Shown here piece after piece: positions 56,726 to 64,000 of a stretch of DNA of 64,000 bases (position 1 is its first letter; each line of letters begins with the position of its first letter). The position numbers and the translations under genes were made by a program. The notes beneath the pieces are model-generated. The model did not search any database. It was not told the origin of the DNA and was given only the letters and a program-made list of their open reading frames with translations. Source of the DNA: Bacillota bacterium (lineage in GTDB: Bacteria; Bacillota; SHA-98; Ch115; JABLXJ01); the NCBI GenBank assembly GCA_012839815.1, contig DUMQ01000130.1, forward strand, positions 1-64,000. Direction: 5' to 3'.

Positions 56726-57862
56726 GTGGTTGACAGGTTGATTCGGATTTTTTTTATTGCCGGCGGCGCTGCAGTAGGGATAGCCATCAACAGGACGATG
56801 GATATCAGCTCTTGGAGTTCAGGGGGCCTGGGGATTAGTATATCGTTGCTTGTACTGATGGCCCTCGGTGGTGCCATTGTCGGCCTCTTGATTGCCCCCG
56901 CTTTCACCTGGATTCTCAGGCGCTCGGTCGCATGGGTCGAAAACGGGTTGCGTAAAACACCTACTCAGGATATCGTCGCCGGGGCCTTGGGTGGAATCGT
57001 TGGCTTGCTCATCGCAGTTCTTCTTACTCTCCCATTTGTCCAGCTGCCTTTTATCGGGCGATATATTCCGTTGCCAGTTACCCTTATGTTCGGGTACCTC
57101 GGTGCCCACATTGCTATAAGGAAGAAAGAAGAACTATTTAGCCTATTCTTATCAGTTCCTCGGTCGGTTGAACGCGTTGTCGGGGGGAGCGCTGACCGGA
57201 CTGTGATCGCCGGGAGAGAGAAGCGGAGTAAGCCGGGTAATCTAGGCAGTAGGGCCTCTTATAAGATCCTGGATACGAGCGTAATAATTGATGGTCGTAT
57301 AGCTGATATTTGTAAAACCGGATTCATAGAGGGCATTCTTATAGTGCCCAGCTTCGTCTTGGAAGAGCTTCAACGCATTGCGGACTCATCCGATGTCCTG
57401 AAGAGGAACAGAGGCCGGCGGGGCCTGGATATCTTAAATAAGCTCCAGAAGGAGCAGAATGTCGTTGTCCAGGTGCACGAGACCGACGTCGATGATTCCC
57501 TGGAAGTGGACAGCCGGCTTGTTAAGCTTGCCAGGGCCCTCGGCGCCAAGATAGTCACCAATGACTTCAATCTTAATAAGGTGGCGGAGTTTAGAGGTGT
57601 CCAGGTCTTGAACATCAATGAACTCGCAAATGCTTTGAAGCCTGTAGTCCTGCCGGGGGAGGAAATGGTTGTACACGTCATCAAAGACGGGAAGGAATCC
57701 GGGCAGGGAGTGGCGTATTTAGATGATGGAACGATGATCGTCGTGGATGGGGGCAAGAGGTATATAGGAGAGCAGATCGCGGTGATGGTCACCAGTGTTC
57801 TCCAGACCGCTGCAGGCAGGATGATCTTCGCAAAGCCCAAAGCCATCGAACGCGTAATGTAG
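56726..57862 (+). CDS. PIN/TRAM domain membrane-anchored protein (YacL-like)
   Basis: N-terminal TM helices; [45 protein letters not shown]-terminal TRAM-like region. Confidence 0.92.
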   Translation: MVDRLIRIFFIAGGAAVGIAINRTMDISSWSSGGLGISISLLVLMALGGAIVGLLIAPAFTWILRRSVAWVENGLRKTPTQDIVAGALGGIVGLLIAVLLTLPFVQLPFIGRYIPLPVTLMFGYLGAHIAIRKKEELFSLFLSVPRSVERVVGGSADRTVIAGREKRSKPGNLGSRASYKILDTSVIIDGRIADICKTGFIEGILIVPSFVLEELQRIADSSDVLKRNRGRRGLDILNKLQKEQNVVVQVHETDVDDSLEVDSRLVKLARALGAKIVTNDFNLNKVAEFRGVQVLNINELANALKPVVLPGEEMVVHVIKDGKESGQGVAYLDDGTMIVVDGGKRYIGEQIAVMVTSVLQTAAGRMIFAKPKAIERVM

Positions 57863-57898
57863 GCTGATTATGCAGGTCATGGTGGGGGAGGAGTTGAG

Positions 57899-58609
57899 AT
57901 GCTTGTTTCATGCGTTGTCCCTGCCGCGGGGCAGGGAAGGCGCATGGGTGGTGATACGGGAAAGCTCTTCATGAACTTGAACGGGAAACCTGTATTGTCA
58001 TATACGCTGGAAGCTATTGAGAAATGCCCGCTTATATCCGAAATCGTCCTGGTCGTCAAGGAAGATGAGATCCAACACGCATCCCGGCTCTTCGCAGAGG
58101 AACGGGGGTTTTCAAAGGTTAAAAGGATTATCCCGGGTGGAGCCGAGAGACAGATGTCCGTTTACCTGGGACTCCTTGTTACTGATGCCGCGTGTGATAT
58201 CGTCATGATTCATGACGGCGCGCGGCCTTTGATTACTTTGGATGCGATAACTTCTGTAATAAATGAGGCGGCCGCCTGGGGTGCCGCGGTAGTGGCTACT
58301 CCGGTGAAGGATACTATAAAGTTGTCGGACTCGCAGGGTTTCGTTAAATCTACCCTCGACCGATCAAGGCTGTGGGCGGTCCAGACACCCCAGGCATTCC
58401 GGCGTGAACTCCTGTTATGCGCCTACGAAAAGGCTCATAACGATGGTTTTCTCGGCACGGATGATAGCGTGCTTGTGGAGCGACTGGGGTGGAAGGTGAA
58501 GCTGGTACCTGGTTCATATGAAAATATAAAGATCACCACCCCTGAAGATATTCCCCTAGCTGAGGCTATACTAAGGAGGAAGGTTCTTGAGGGTAGGAAT
58601 GGGATATGA
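57899..58609 (+). CDS. ispD: 2-C-methyl-D-erythritol 4-phosphate cytidylyltransferase
   Basis: VVPAAGQGRRMGGDTGKLFMNLNGKPVLSYTL; IHDGARPLI. Confidence 0.95.
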   Translation: MLVSCVVPAAGQGRRMGGDTGKLFMNLNGKPVLSYTLEAIEKCPLISEIVLVVKEDEIQHASRLFAEERGFSKVKRIIPGGAERQMSVYLGLLVTDAACDIVMIHDGARPLITLDAITSVINEAAAWGAAVVATPVKDTIKLSDSQGFVKSTLDRSRLWAVQTPQAFRRELLLCAYEKAHNDGFLGTDDSVLVERLGWKVKLVPGSYENIKITTPEDIPLAEAILRRKVLEGRNGI

Positions 58610-59063
58610 TGTACACCGGCTCGTCGAAGGTTTGCCGCTCTGGCTGGGTGGCGTTATGATTCCTTACAATGCCGGGCTCCAGGGGCATTCTGATGGCGAC
58701 GTAATTCTTCATGCGATAGCCGACGCGCTTCTCGGAGCGGTCGGCGAATCGGATATTGGGAGCCATTTCCCTGATGATGACCCCACATATGAAGGGGTGG
58801 CAAGCGCTTCACTGCTTGCCAGGGTCCGGGATATTGTTTCTGAGAGGGGCTTCGCTGTAAATAATGTTGACGCTGTCCTCCTGGCGGAGCGCCCCAAGAT
58901 CGCACCCTATGTTGATGCTATGCGCAGGAGGATATCCGAGATCCTACGCATTGGCCCCGGTGATGTGAGCATCAAGGCGACGACAAACGAGGGGTTGGGG
59001 TTTACCGGAAGAGGCGAGGGCATGGCAGCATACGCGGTCGCGAGCGTGATCCCGGTCCCATGA
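58587..59063 (+). CDS. ispF: 2-C-methyl-D-erythritol 2,4-cyclodiphosphate synthase
   Basis: RVGMGYDVHRLVEGLPLWLGGV; GHSDGDVILHAIADALLGA; ATTNEGLGFTGRGEGMAAYAV. Confidence 0.96.
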   Translation: MRVGMGYDVHRLVEGLPLWLGGVMIPYNAGLQGHSDGDVILHAIADALLGAVGESDIGSHFPDDDPTYEGVASASLLARVRDIVSERGFAVNNVDAVLLAERPKIAPYVDAMRRRISEILRIGPGDVSIKATTNEGLGFTGRGEGMAAYAVASVIPVP

Positions 59064-59151
59064 GCTGGGCCCGCGAAGTGGGTCATACTCACCGGGGGCA
59101 ACAGTCACGTGGAATACGACGGAATCATACTTTACCAAGGGCCAGCCGGGG

Positions 59152-60417
59152 GTGATAGAGATGGGTAAACTTGTCATAACCGGGGGTGAGAGACTTTCCG
59201 GTAAGGTCCGGCTTAGCGGGAGCAAGAATAGTGCCCTGGCGATCCTGGTGGGTGCTGCCATGGGCACCGGCTGGACGAGGCTCGAGAACGTTCCAAATTA
59301 CGTGGATGTCCATGTCCTTTGTGAAATCCTCCGCGAGCTCGGGGCGCATGTTCGTCCCGCCGGCCCCGGGGCTCTGGAAATAGACGGATCGAGTTTGAGT
59401 TATCACACCCCGTCATATGAGGCTGTCCGCAAATTGAGGGCTTCGTTTTATACAGCCGGCCTCCTCCTTGCCCGCCTCGGCAAGGCGGTTGTGCCGTTTC
59501 CGGGCGGCGATGTAATAGGTGCGCGAGGGATAGATTTCCATCTCGAGGGTTTTAGAGCCCTTGGGGCGGAGGTGGCAATCGAACACGGCTATGTGAAGCT
59601 ATCAGCACCGGAGCTCGTGGGCACTAATTTTTATATTGGACGAGCGAGCCACGGCACGACGGTTAATATGATGTTTGCCGCGTGTTTTGCCAGGGGAACG
59701 ACCACATTGGAGAACGCAGCTAGAGATCCCGAGATCGTTGACCTGGCCGTCTTTTTGAACAGTATGGGAGCGAAGATCAGGGGCGCCGGCACGAGCACGA
59801 TCAAGATAGAAGGCGTAAAACAGCTTTCGGCAACGTCCTATGAGATAATGCCTGATCGTTTGGAGGCCGGCACGTTCGCCATAGCGTCGGCCATCACGGG
59901 CGGGGATATATTGATTGAAAACGCCGTCCCCGAGCACTTGCGCACCGTGATCATCAAATTGCGCGAGGCGGGCGCCGAGATAGAGGAATCATCAAACATG
60001 ATGCGTGTGGTAGGACCGGATCGCCCGCGCGCCGTTAACATCGAGACCCTCCCATACCCGGGTTTCCCTACGGACCTGCAACCCCAGTTTACGGCGTTGA
60101 TGACCGTGGCAGGCGGCATCTCCTCCATAACTGAGACGAGGTTCGAAAACAGGTTTACATATGCTGACGAGTTGAGAAGAATGGGCGCGGATTTGCGCGT
60201 AGATCGAGATACGATTATAGTCCGCGGGGTAGAGAGGCTCACGGGGGCTCCGGTCGAGTCACCTAGGGATATAAGGGGGGGCGCCGCGCTGGTTGTGGCG
60301 GCGCTCTCCGCTCTAGGTGAGACGGAGCTGAGCGGTGTCGAGCATATAGATAGAGGATACGACCATATAGAGAGAAAGCTTGCAATGCTGGGTGCCAGGA
60401 TAAGGCGCATAGATTAA
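59152..60417 (+). CDS. murA: UDP-N-acetylglucosamine 1-carboxyvinyltransferase (MurA family) with Asp at catalytic Cys position
   Basis: LVITGGERLSGKVRLSGSKNSALAIL; FPGGDVIGARGIDFHLEGF; C-terminal GYDHIERKLAMLGARI. Confidence 0.93.
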   Translation: MIEMGKLVITGGERLSGKVRLSGSKNSALAILVGAAMGTGWTRLENVPNYVDVHVLCEILRELGAHVRPAGPGALEIDGSSLSYHTPSYEAVRKLRASFYTAGLLLARLGKAVVPFPGGDVIGARGIDFHLEGFRALGAEVAIEHGYVKLSAPELVGTNFYIGRASHGTTVNMMFAACFARGTTTLENAARDPEIVDLAVFLNSMGAKIRGAGTSTIKIEGVKQLSATSYEIMPDRLEAGTFAIASAITGGDILIENAVPEHLRTVIIKLREAGAEIEESSNMMRVVGPDRPRAVNIETLPYPGFPTDLQPQFTALMTVAGGISSITETRFENRFTYADELRRMGADLRVDRDTIIVRGVERLTGAPVESPRDIRGGAALVVAALSALGETELSGVEHIDRGYDHIERKLAMLGARIRRID

Positions 60418-60444
60418 AACCGGTAACGGGGGAAAGAAAAGGAT

Positions 60445-61920
60445 ATGACGGAGAAGGATACCACGGAGAAGGTGCGCGTTAGGTTTGCTCCAAGCCCTAC
60501 AGGGCACCTGCACATAGGGAACGCTCACACAGGGTTGTTTAACTGGCTCTTTGCTCGTCACAACGGGGGCAAGTTTATTTTGAGGATCGAGGATACGGAC
60601 CTTGAACGTTCGTATGCGGAGTCCGAGAAGCTTATCCTGGAGGACCTAAAATGGTTGGGACTCGACTGGGATGAGGGAGTGGATATCGGGGGGCCCTACG
60701 GGCCCTACAGGCAGACCGAACGGCTCGAACTCTACCGGCAGTATGCGCAGAGGCTCCTCGACGAAGGCCATGCTTATCTTTGTTATTGTACACCCGAGGA
60801 ACTCGAGATGGAGCGCAAGGCCGCCCTGGACCGGGGAGAAGCCCCAAGGTATGGCGGCAGGTGCCGCGAATTAACCGAAGCTAGGCGAGCTGAGCTGGAG
60901 CGCCAGGGGAGAAGGCCGGCGGTGCGGTTCCGGGTGCCTGACGAGGTTATTGTCGTAAATGACCTTATACGCGGCCCCATTGAATTTGACAGCAAGACCA
61001 TCGGGGATTTCGTAATAATGAAATGCGATGGCGTGCCTACGTATAATTTCGCCGTTGTGGTCGATGACGTCCATATGAAGATTACGCACATCATCAGGGC
61101 CGACGAGCATGTAGCTAATACGCCACGTCAAATACTGCTTTACGAGGCTCTCGGCCTCCCCTTGCCGAAATTTGCCCATATCTCCATGATCCTGGGGCCT
61201 GATCGCACAAAGCTCAGCAAACGTCACGGGGCTACATCTGTATTTCACTACAGGCAGGCGGGATACCTGCCGGATGCGGTTGTGAACTACCTTGCGCTCC
61301 TTGGATGGTCGCCTGAAAACGGCGAAGAGGTGCTAACCAGGGAGGAACTGGTGAAGCAGTTTTCGCTGGATCGTGTCGGAAAGAGCCCCGCCGTGTTTGA
61401 TATTGCAAAACTCAACTGGTTAAACGGGGTTTATATACGGCAGGCCGACTTGAAGAGCCTGACGGGGATGGCTATACCCTACCTCAAGAACGCGGGGCTG
61501 GTGAGCGAGCCTGTTACAGGGGAAAGGTTCGACTGGCTGATGGACGTGGTTGATTCCGTCCGGGGGTATCTTGATAACTTGTCGCAGATACCGGAGCATG
61601 CAGGGGTGTTTTTCGGGGATCGCATTGACATCGATGACGGCAAGGCTCGTAAGATCATTTCAGACCCCGAGACCTCGCGAGTTCTAAATTTGTTCATCAA
61701 AGAGCTTGAGAGCCTGGAGCCTTTCGACCGCGAGGCGATTCACACCATGCTCCTGAAAATGCCTGCGCAGCTTGGCCTCAGCGTACGCAAGACGCTCATG
61801 CCCGTGCGCGTCGCCCTGACCGGAACCACAGCCGGACCCGAGCTTCCAAATGTCATCTTTATTCTGGGAAGGGACAGGTCGATCGGGCGGGCCAGGCAGG
61901 CTCTCCACGCCTGCTCTTAA
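60445..61920 (+). CDS. gltX: Glutamyl-tRNA synthetase
   Basis: VRFAPSPTGHLHIGNAHTGLFNWLFAR; RTKLSKRHGATSV. Confidence 0.96.
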   Translation: MTEKDTTEKVRVRFAPSPTGHLHIGNAHTGLFNWLFARHNGGKFILRIEDTDLERSYAESEKLILEDLKWLGLDWDEGVDIGGPYGPYRQTERLELYRQYAQRLLDEGHAYLCYCTPEELEMERKAALDRGEAPRYGGRCRELTEARRAELERQGRRPAVRFRVPDEVIVVNDLIRGPIEFDSKTIGDFVIMKCDGVPTYNFAVVVDDVHMKITHIIRADEHVANTPRQILLYEALGLPLPKFAHISMILGPDRTKLSKRHGATSVFHYRQAGYLPDAVVNYLALLGWSPENGEEVLTREELVKQFSLDRVGKSPAVFDIAKLNWLNGVYIRQADLKSLTGMAIPYLKNAGLVSEPVTGERFDWLMDVVDSVRGYLDNLSQIPEHAGVFFGDRIDIDDGKARKIISDPETSRVLNLFIKELESLEPFDREAIHTMLLKMPAQLGLSVRKTLMPVRVALTGTTAGPELPNVIFILGRDRSIGRARQALHACS

Positions 61921-62178
61921 GTCTGCGGCGGGATAGCGCGGATCCTCGGGTTCTTGAGTTCTCAAATTCCCGGGTTTTCGGGAGTTCCCGGGGAGTTCCC
62001 AGCTTTATTGACAAGAACTGCATGATAGTATATAATCGTGGCAAATAATCAGGGTAATCAGGGTAACATGGGGATACTACCACTACCGGGATAACAGCAC
62101 GGGGCTGGTCACGATGTGAGCAGGACAAGTTGAGCAAGACCCCGGTCTCTGGCAACATGCAGAGGCAGGGGTCTTGAC

Positions 62179-62904
62179 TTGAAAGTTTCTTTCAGGCTCG
62201 TAGTGAGGAGGAGGATGGGCCGTATGTTTACGACGATCCGCAAGGATATTCAAGCTGTGTTCGAAAGAGACCCTGCTGCGAAGAGCCTTCTTGAGGTCCT
62301 CCTCTGTTACCCCGGTCTCCACGCGATCATGGCCCACAGGGTTGCCCACTTCTTTTACAGGAAACGGCTTTTCCTGATTGCTCGCATCATTTCGCATATC
62401 AGCCGCTTTTTCACGGGTATAGAGATTCACCCGGGCGCCAAAATAGGTTCGGGATTCTTTATAGACCATGGCTCAGGGGTCGTGATAGGGGAAACCACGG
62501 AGATAGGCGATAATGTAACCCTTTATCAGGGAGTCACCCTGGGCGGGACGGGGAAGGAGAAGGGCAAGAGGCACCCGACGATCGGCAATAATGTGGTTAT
62601 ATCAGCAGGGGCCAAGGTCCTGGGCTCATTCAAGGTCGGCGATGGGGCAAAGATCGGAGCCGGAGCGGTTGTGCTCAAGCCGGTTCCCCCCTGCAGCACC
62701 GTCGTCGGTGTGCCAGGCAGGGTGGTCATTCAGGACGGTAAGCGCGTTCCGAGCATCGATCTTGAACACGGGAACCTACCCGACCCGGTGCAGGCCGCAT
62801 TTGAGGCTATGCAGAAAAGGATTGATATGCTTGAGGACAGGATCAGACATCTCGAGGAGGAACGCGATCGTGGGAATCAGGGTGTTCAACACTTTAACGC
62901 GTAA
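62179..62904 (+). CDS. cysE: Serine O-acetyltransferase
   Basis: [56 protein letters not shown]. An internal ATG at 62215 with GAGGAGGAGG upstream may be the true start. Confidence 0.94.
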   Translation: MKVSFRLVVRRRMGRMFTTIRKDIQAVFERDPAAKSLLEVLLCYPGLHAIMAHRVAHFFYRKRLFLIARIISHISRFFTGIEIHPGAKIGSGFFIDHGSGVVIGETTEIGDNVTLYQGVTLGGTGKEKGKRHPTIGNNVVISAGAKVLGSFKVGDGAKIGAGAVVLKPVPPCSTVVGVPGRVVIQDGKRVPSIDLEHGNLPDPVQAAFEAMQKRIDMLEDRIRHLEEERDRGNQGVQHFNA

Positions 62905-64000
62905 AAAGGAAGATTTCGTTCCAAGAGAGCCCGGAAAGGTCTCTATCTATCAGTGCGGCGTTACACCCTATGACTATACTCATATGGGACACGCGCGGCA
63001 ATACGTCCTGTGGGATGTCATTCGCCGTTATTTAAAATACAGGGGCTACAAGGTTTTTTGTGTCCAGAATGTTACGGATATCGATGACAAAATAATCGCA
63101 AAGGCGAACAAGGCCGGTAAAACGACTGGTCAAATAGTAGAGGAGTTCAACGAGGAATTCCTCTCTTCAATGGATGCCCTGGGCGTTATGAGACCCGATG
63201 TCTACCCAAAGGTAACGGATCATATCGACGATATAATAAAGGTCATAAGCGGGCTGGTGGAAAAGGGGTACGCCTACGAGACCGGGGCCGGTGTATACTT
63301 CGATGTATCGAGGTTTCCCTCGTATGGCAAGCTCTCCAAGCGGAGCTTGGATGAGATGCTGGCGGGTGCACGCGTCGAGGTGGATGAGCGAAAAGACGAT
63401 CCAATGGATTTCGCATTGTGGAAGAAGGCCAAGCCCGGGGAGCCTTCCTGGGATAGCCCCTGGGGACCGGGTCGCCCTGGCTGGCATATTGAGTGCTCGA
63501 CTATGGCCCTCAAGTACCTTGGGTCCGGCTTCGATATGCACGGGGGCGGGACCGATTTGATATTCCCGCACCACGAGAATGAGATCGCCCAATCCGAGGC
63601 GTATGTGGGCGGGGAGCCGTTCGCCAGGTACTGGATTCACCATGAGATGCTCAATGTGGGCAAGCAAAAGATGTCAAAGTCTCTCGGCAATTTCTTTGTG
63701 GTGAGGGATGTATTAAAAAGGTACCGTCCGGAGGTGGTACGGTATTTTCTCCTCTCGGTTCACTACAGGAGCCCTGCTAATTTCGGCGAGGCTGAGCTTG
63801 AGGCTGCAAAAGGGGGGTGGGAACGGCTTCAAAATACAATTTACGCCGTTGAGCACCTTTTAAAGCGTTTCTCATCTCGCCTCTCCGGTGCCCGCCCGCA
63901 TGAGGGCGTAGCGCCGGGCAGGCCGCATAGGGAAGACGGAATCTGCGAGGGCGAGGATAAAAAAGGGGAAGCTGGGGACGCTGCGGAAGCCGGGAAAGCC
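62870..64000 (+). CDS. cysS: Cysteinyl-tRNA synthetase (runs off window end)
   Basis: Manual translation from GTG 62870: [55 protein letters not shown]...; KMSKS motif present. Not in the ORF track because it is open at the window end. Confidence 0.93.
   Translation, partial: MGIRVFNTLTRKKEDFVPREPGKVSIYQCGVTPYDYTHMGHARQYVLWDVIRRYLKYRGYKVFCVQNVTDIDDKIIAKANKAGKTTGQIVEEFNEEFLSSMDALGVMRPDVYPKVTDHIDDIIKVISGLVEKGYAYETGAGVYFDVSRFPSYGKLSKRSLDEMLAGARVEVDERKDDPMDFALWKKAKPGEPSWDSPWGPGRPGWHIECSTMALKYLGSGFDMHGGGTDLIFPHHENEIAQSEAYVGGEPFARYWIHHEMLNVGKQKMSKSLGNFFVVRDVLKRYRPEVVRYFLLSVHYRSPANFGEAELEAAKGGWERLQNTIYAVEHLLKRFSSRLSGARPHEGVAPGRPHREDGICEGEDKKGEAGDAAEAGKA

Noticed and set aside
62000-62178. T-box upstream of cysE-cysS
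   Set aside because: No TGGNACCGCG motif or T-box-type antiterminator could be found; only a simple hairpin is present.
1-64000. tRNA or rRNA genes, prophage, transposase genes
   Set aside because: No sequences with convincing tRNA/rRNA features, integrases, transposases or phage structural genes were recognised by eye; a tRNAscan/Infernal run would be needed to be certain.

Overview
This 64 kb window is high-GC, gene-dense bacterial DNA, most likely Bacillota/Clostridia-like. The inference rests on ctsR-mcsA-mcsB-clpC-radA-disA-carD-ispD-ispF-gltX-cysE-cysS synteny, a T-box and a SAM-I riboswitch. From left to right it carries: a T-box leader on the minus strand; a Tat-linked [NiFe] hydrogenase locus; an MNT/HEPN pair overlapping a hydrogenase maturation protease gene; a pst operon with two divergent pstB genes; DUF89, URO-D and fucose-isomerase-like genes; a SAM-I riboswitch ahead of a predicted homocysteine-synthesis operon (COG1900 / NIL-ferredoxin / UPF0280); rpmE-prfA-prmC-sua5; a sensory [FeFe] hydrogenase with a SpoIIE-type phosphatase, followed by a trimeric HydCBA hydrogenase and rex; a YwlE-like phosphatase fused to RpiB; wecA/wecB-like genes, a radical SAM gene and tldD/tldE; and the heat-shock, isoprenoid and translation cluster. 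The strongest unexplained structures are: (1) a dispersed, modular, nested long-inverted-repeat element with six full or partial copies, whose central segment is inverted relative to its arm in one copy; (2) an array of about nine degenerate 37-60 nt hairpin-forming repeats between a radical SAM gene and tldD; (3) a homoserine kinase fused to a DUF1893-like domain; (4) a MurA with Asp at the catalytic Cys position; (5) a PstB pair with complementary motif degeneracy; and (6) an MNT-HEPN-protease overlapping gene trio. All calls come from reading the sequence and the supplied ORF track; no searches were run.
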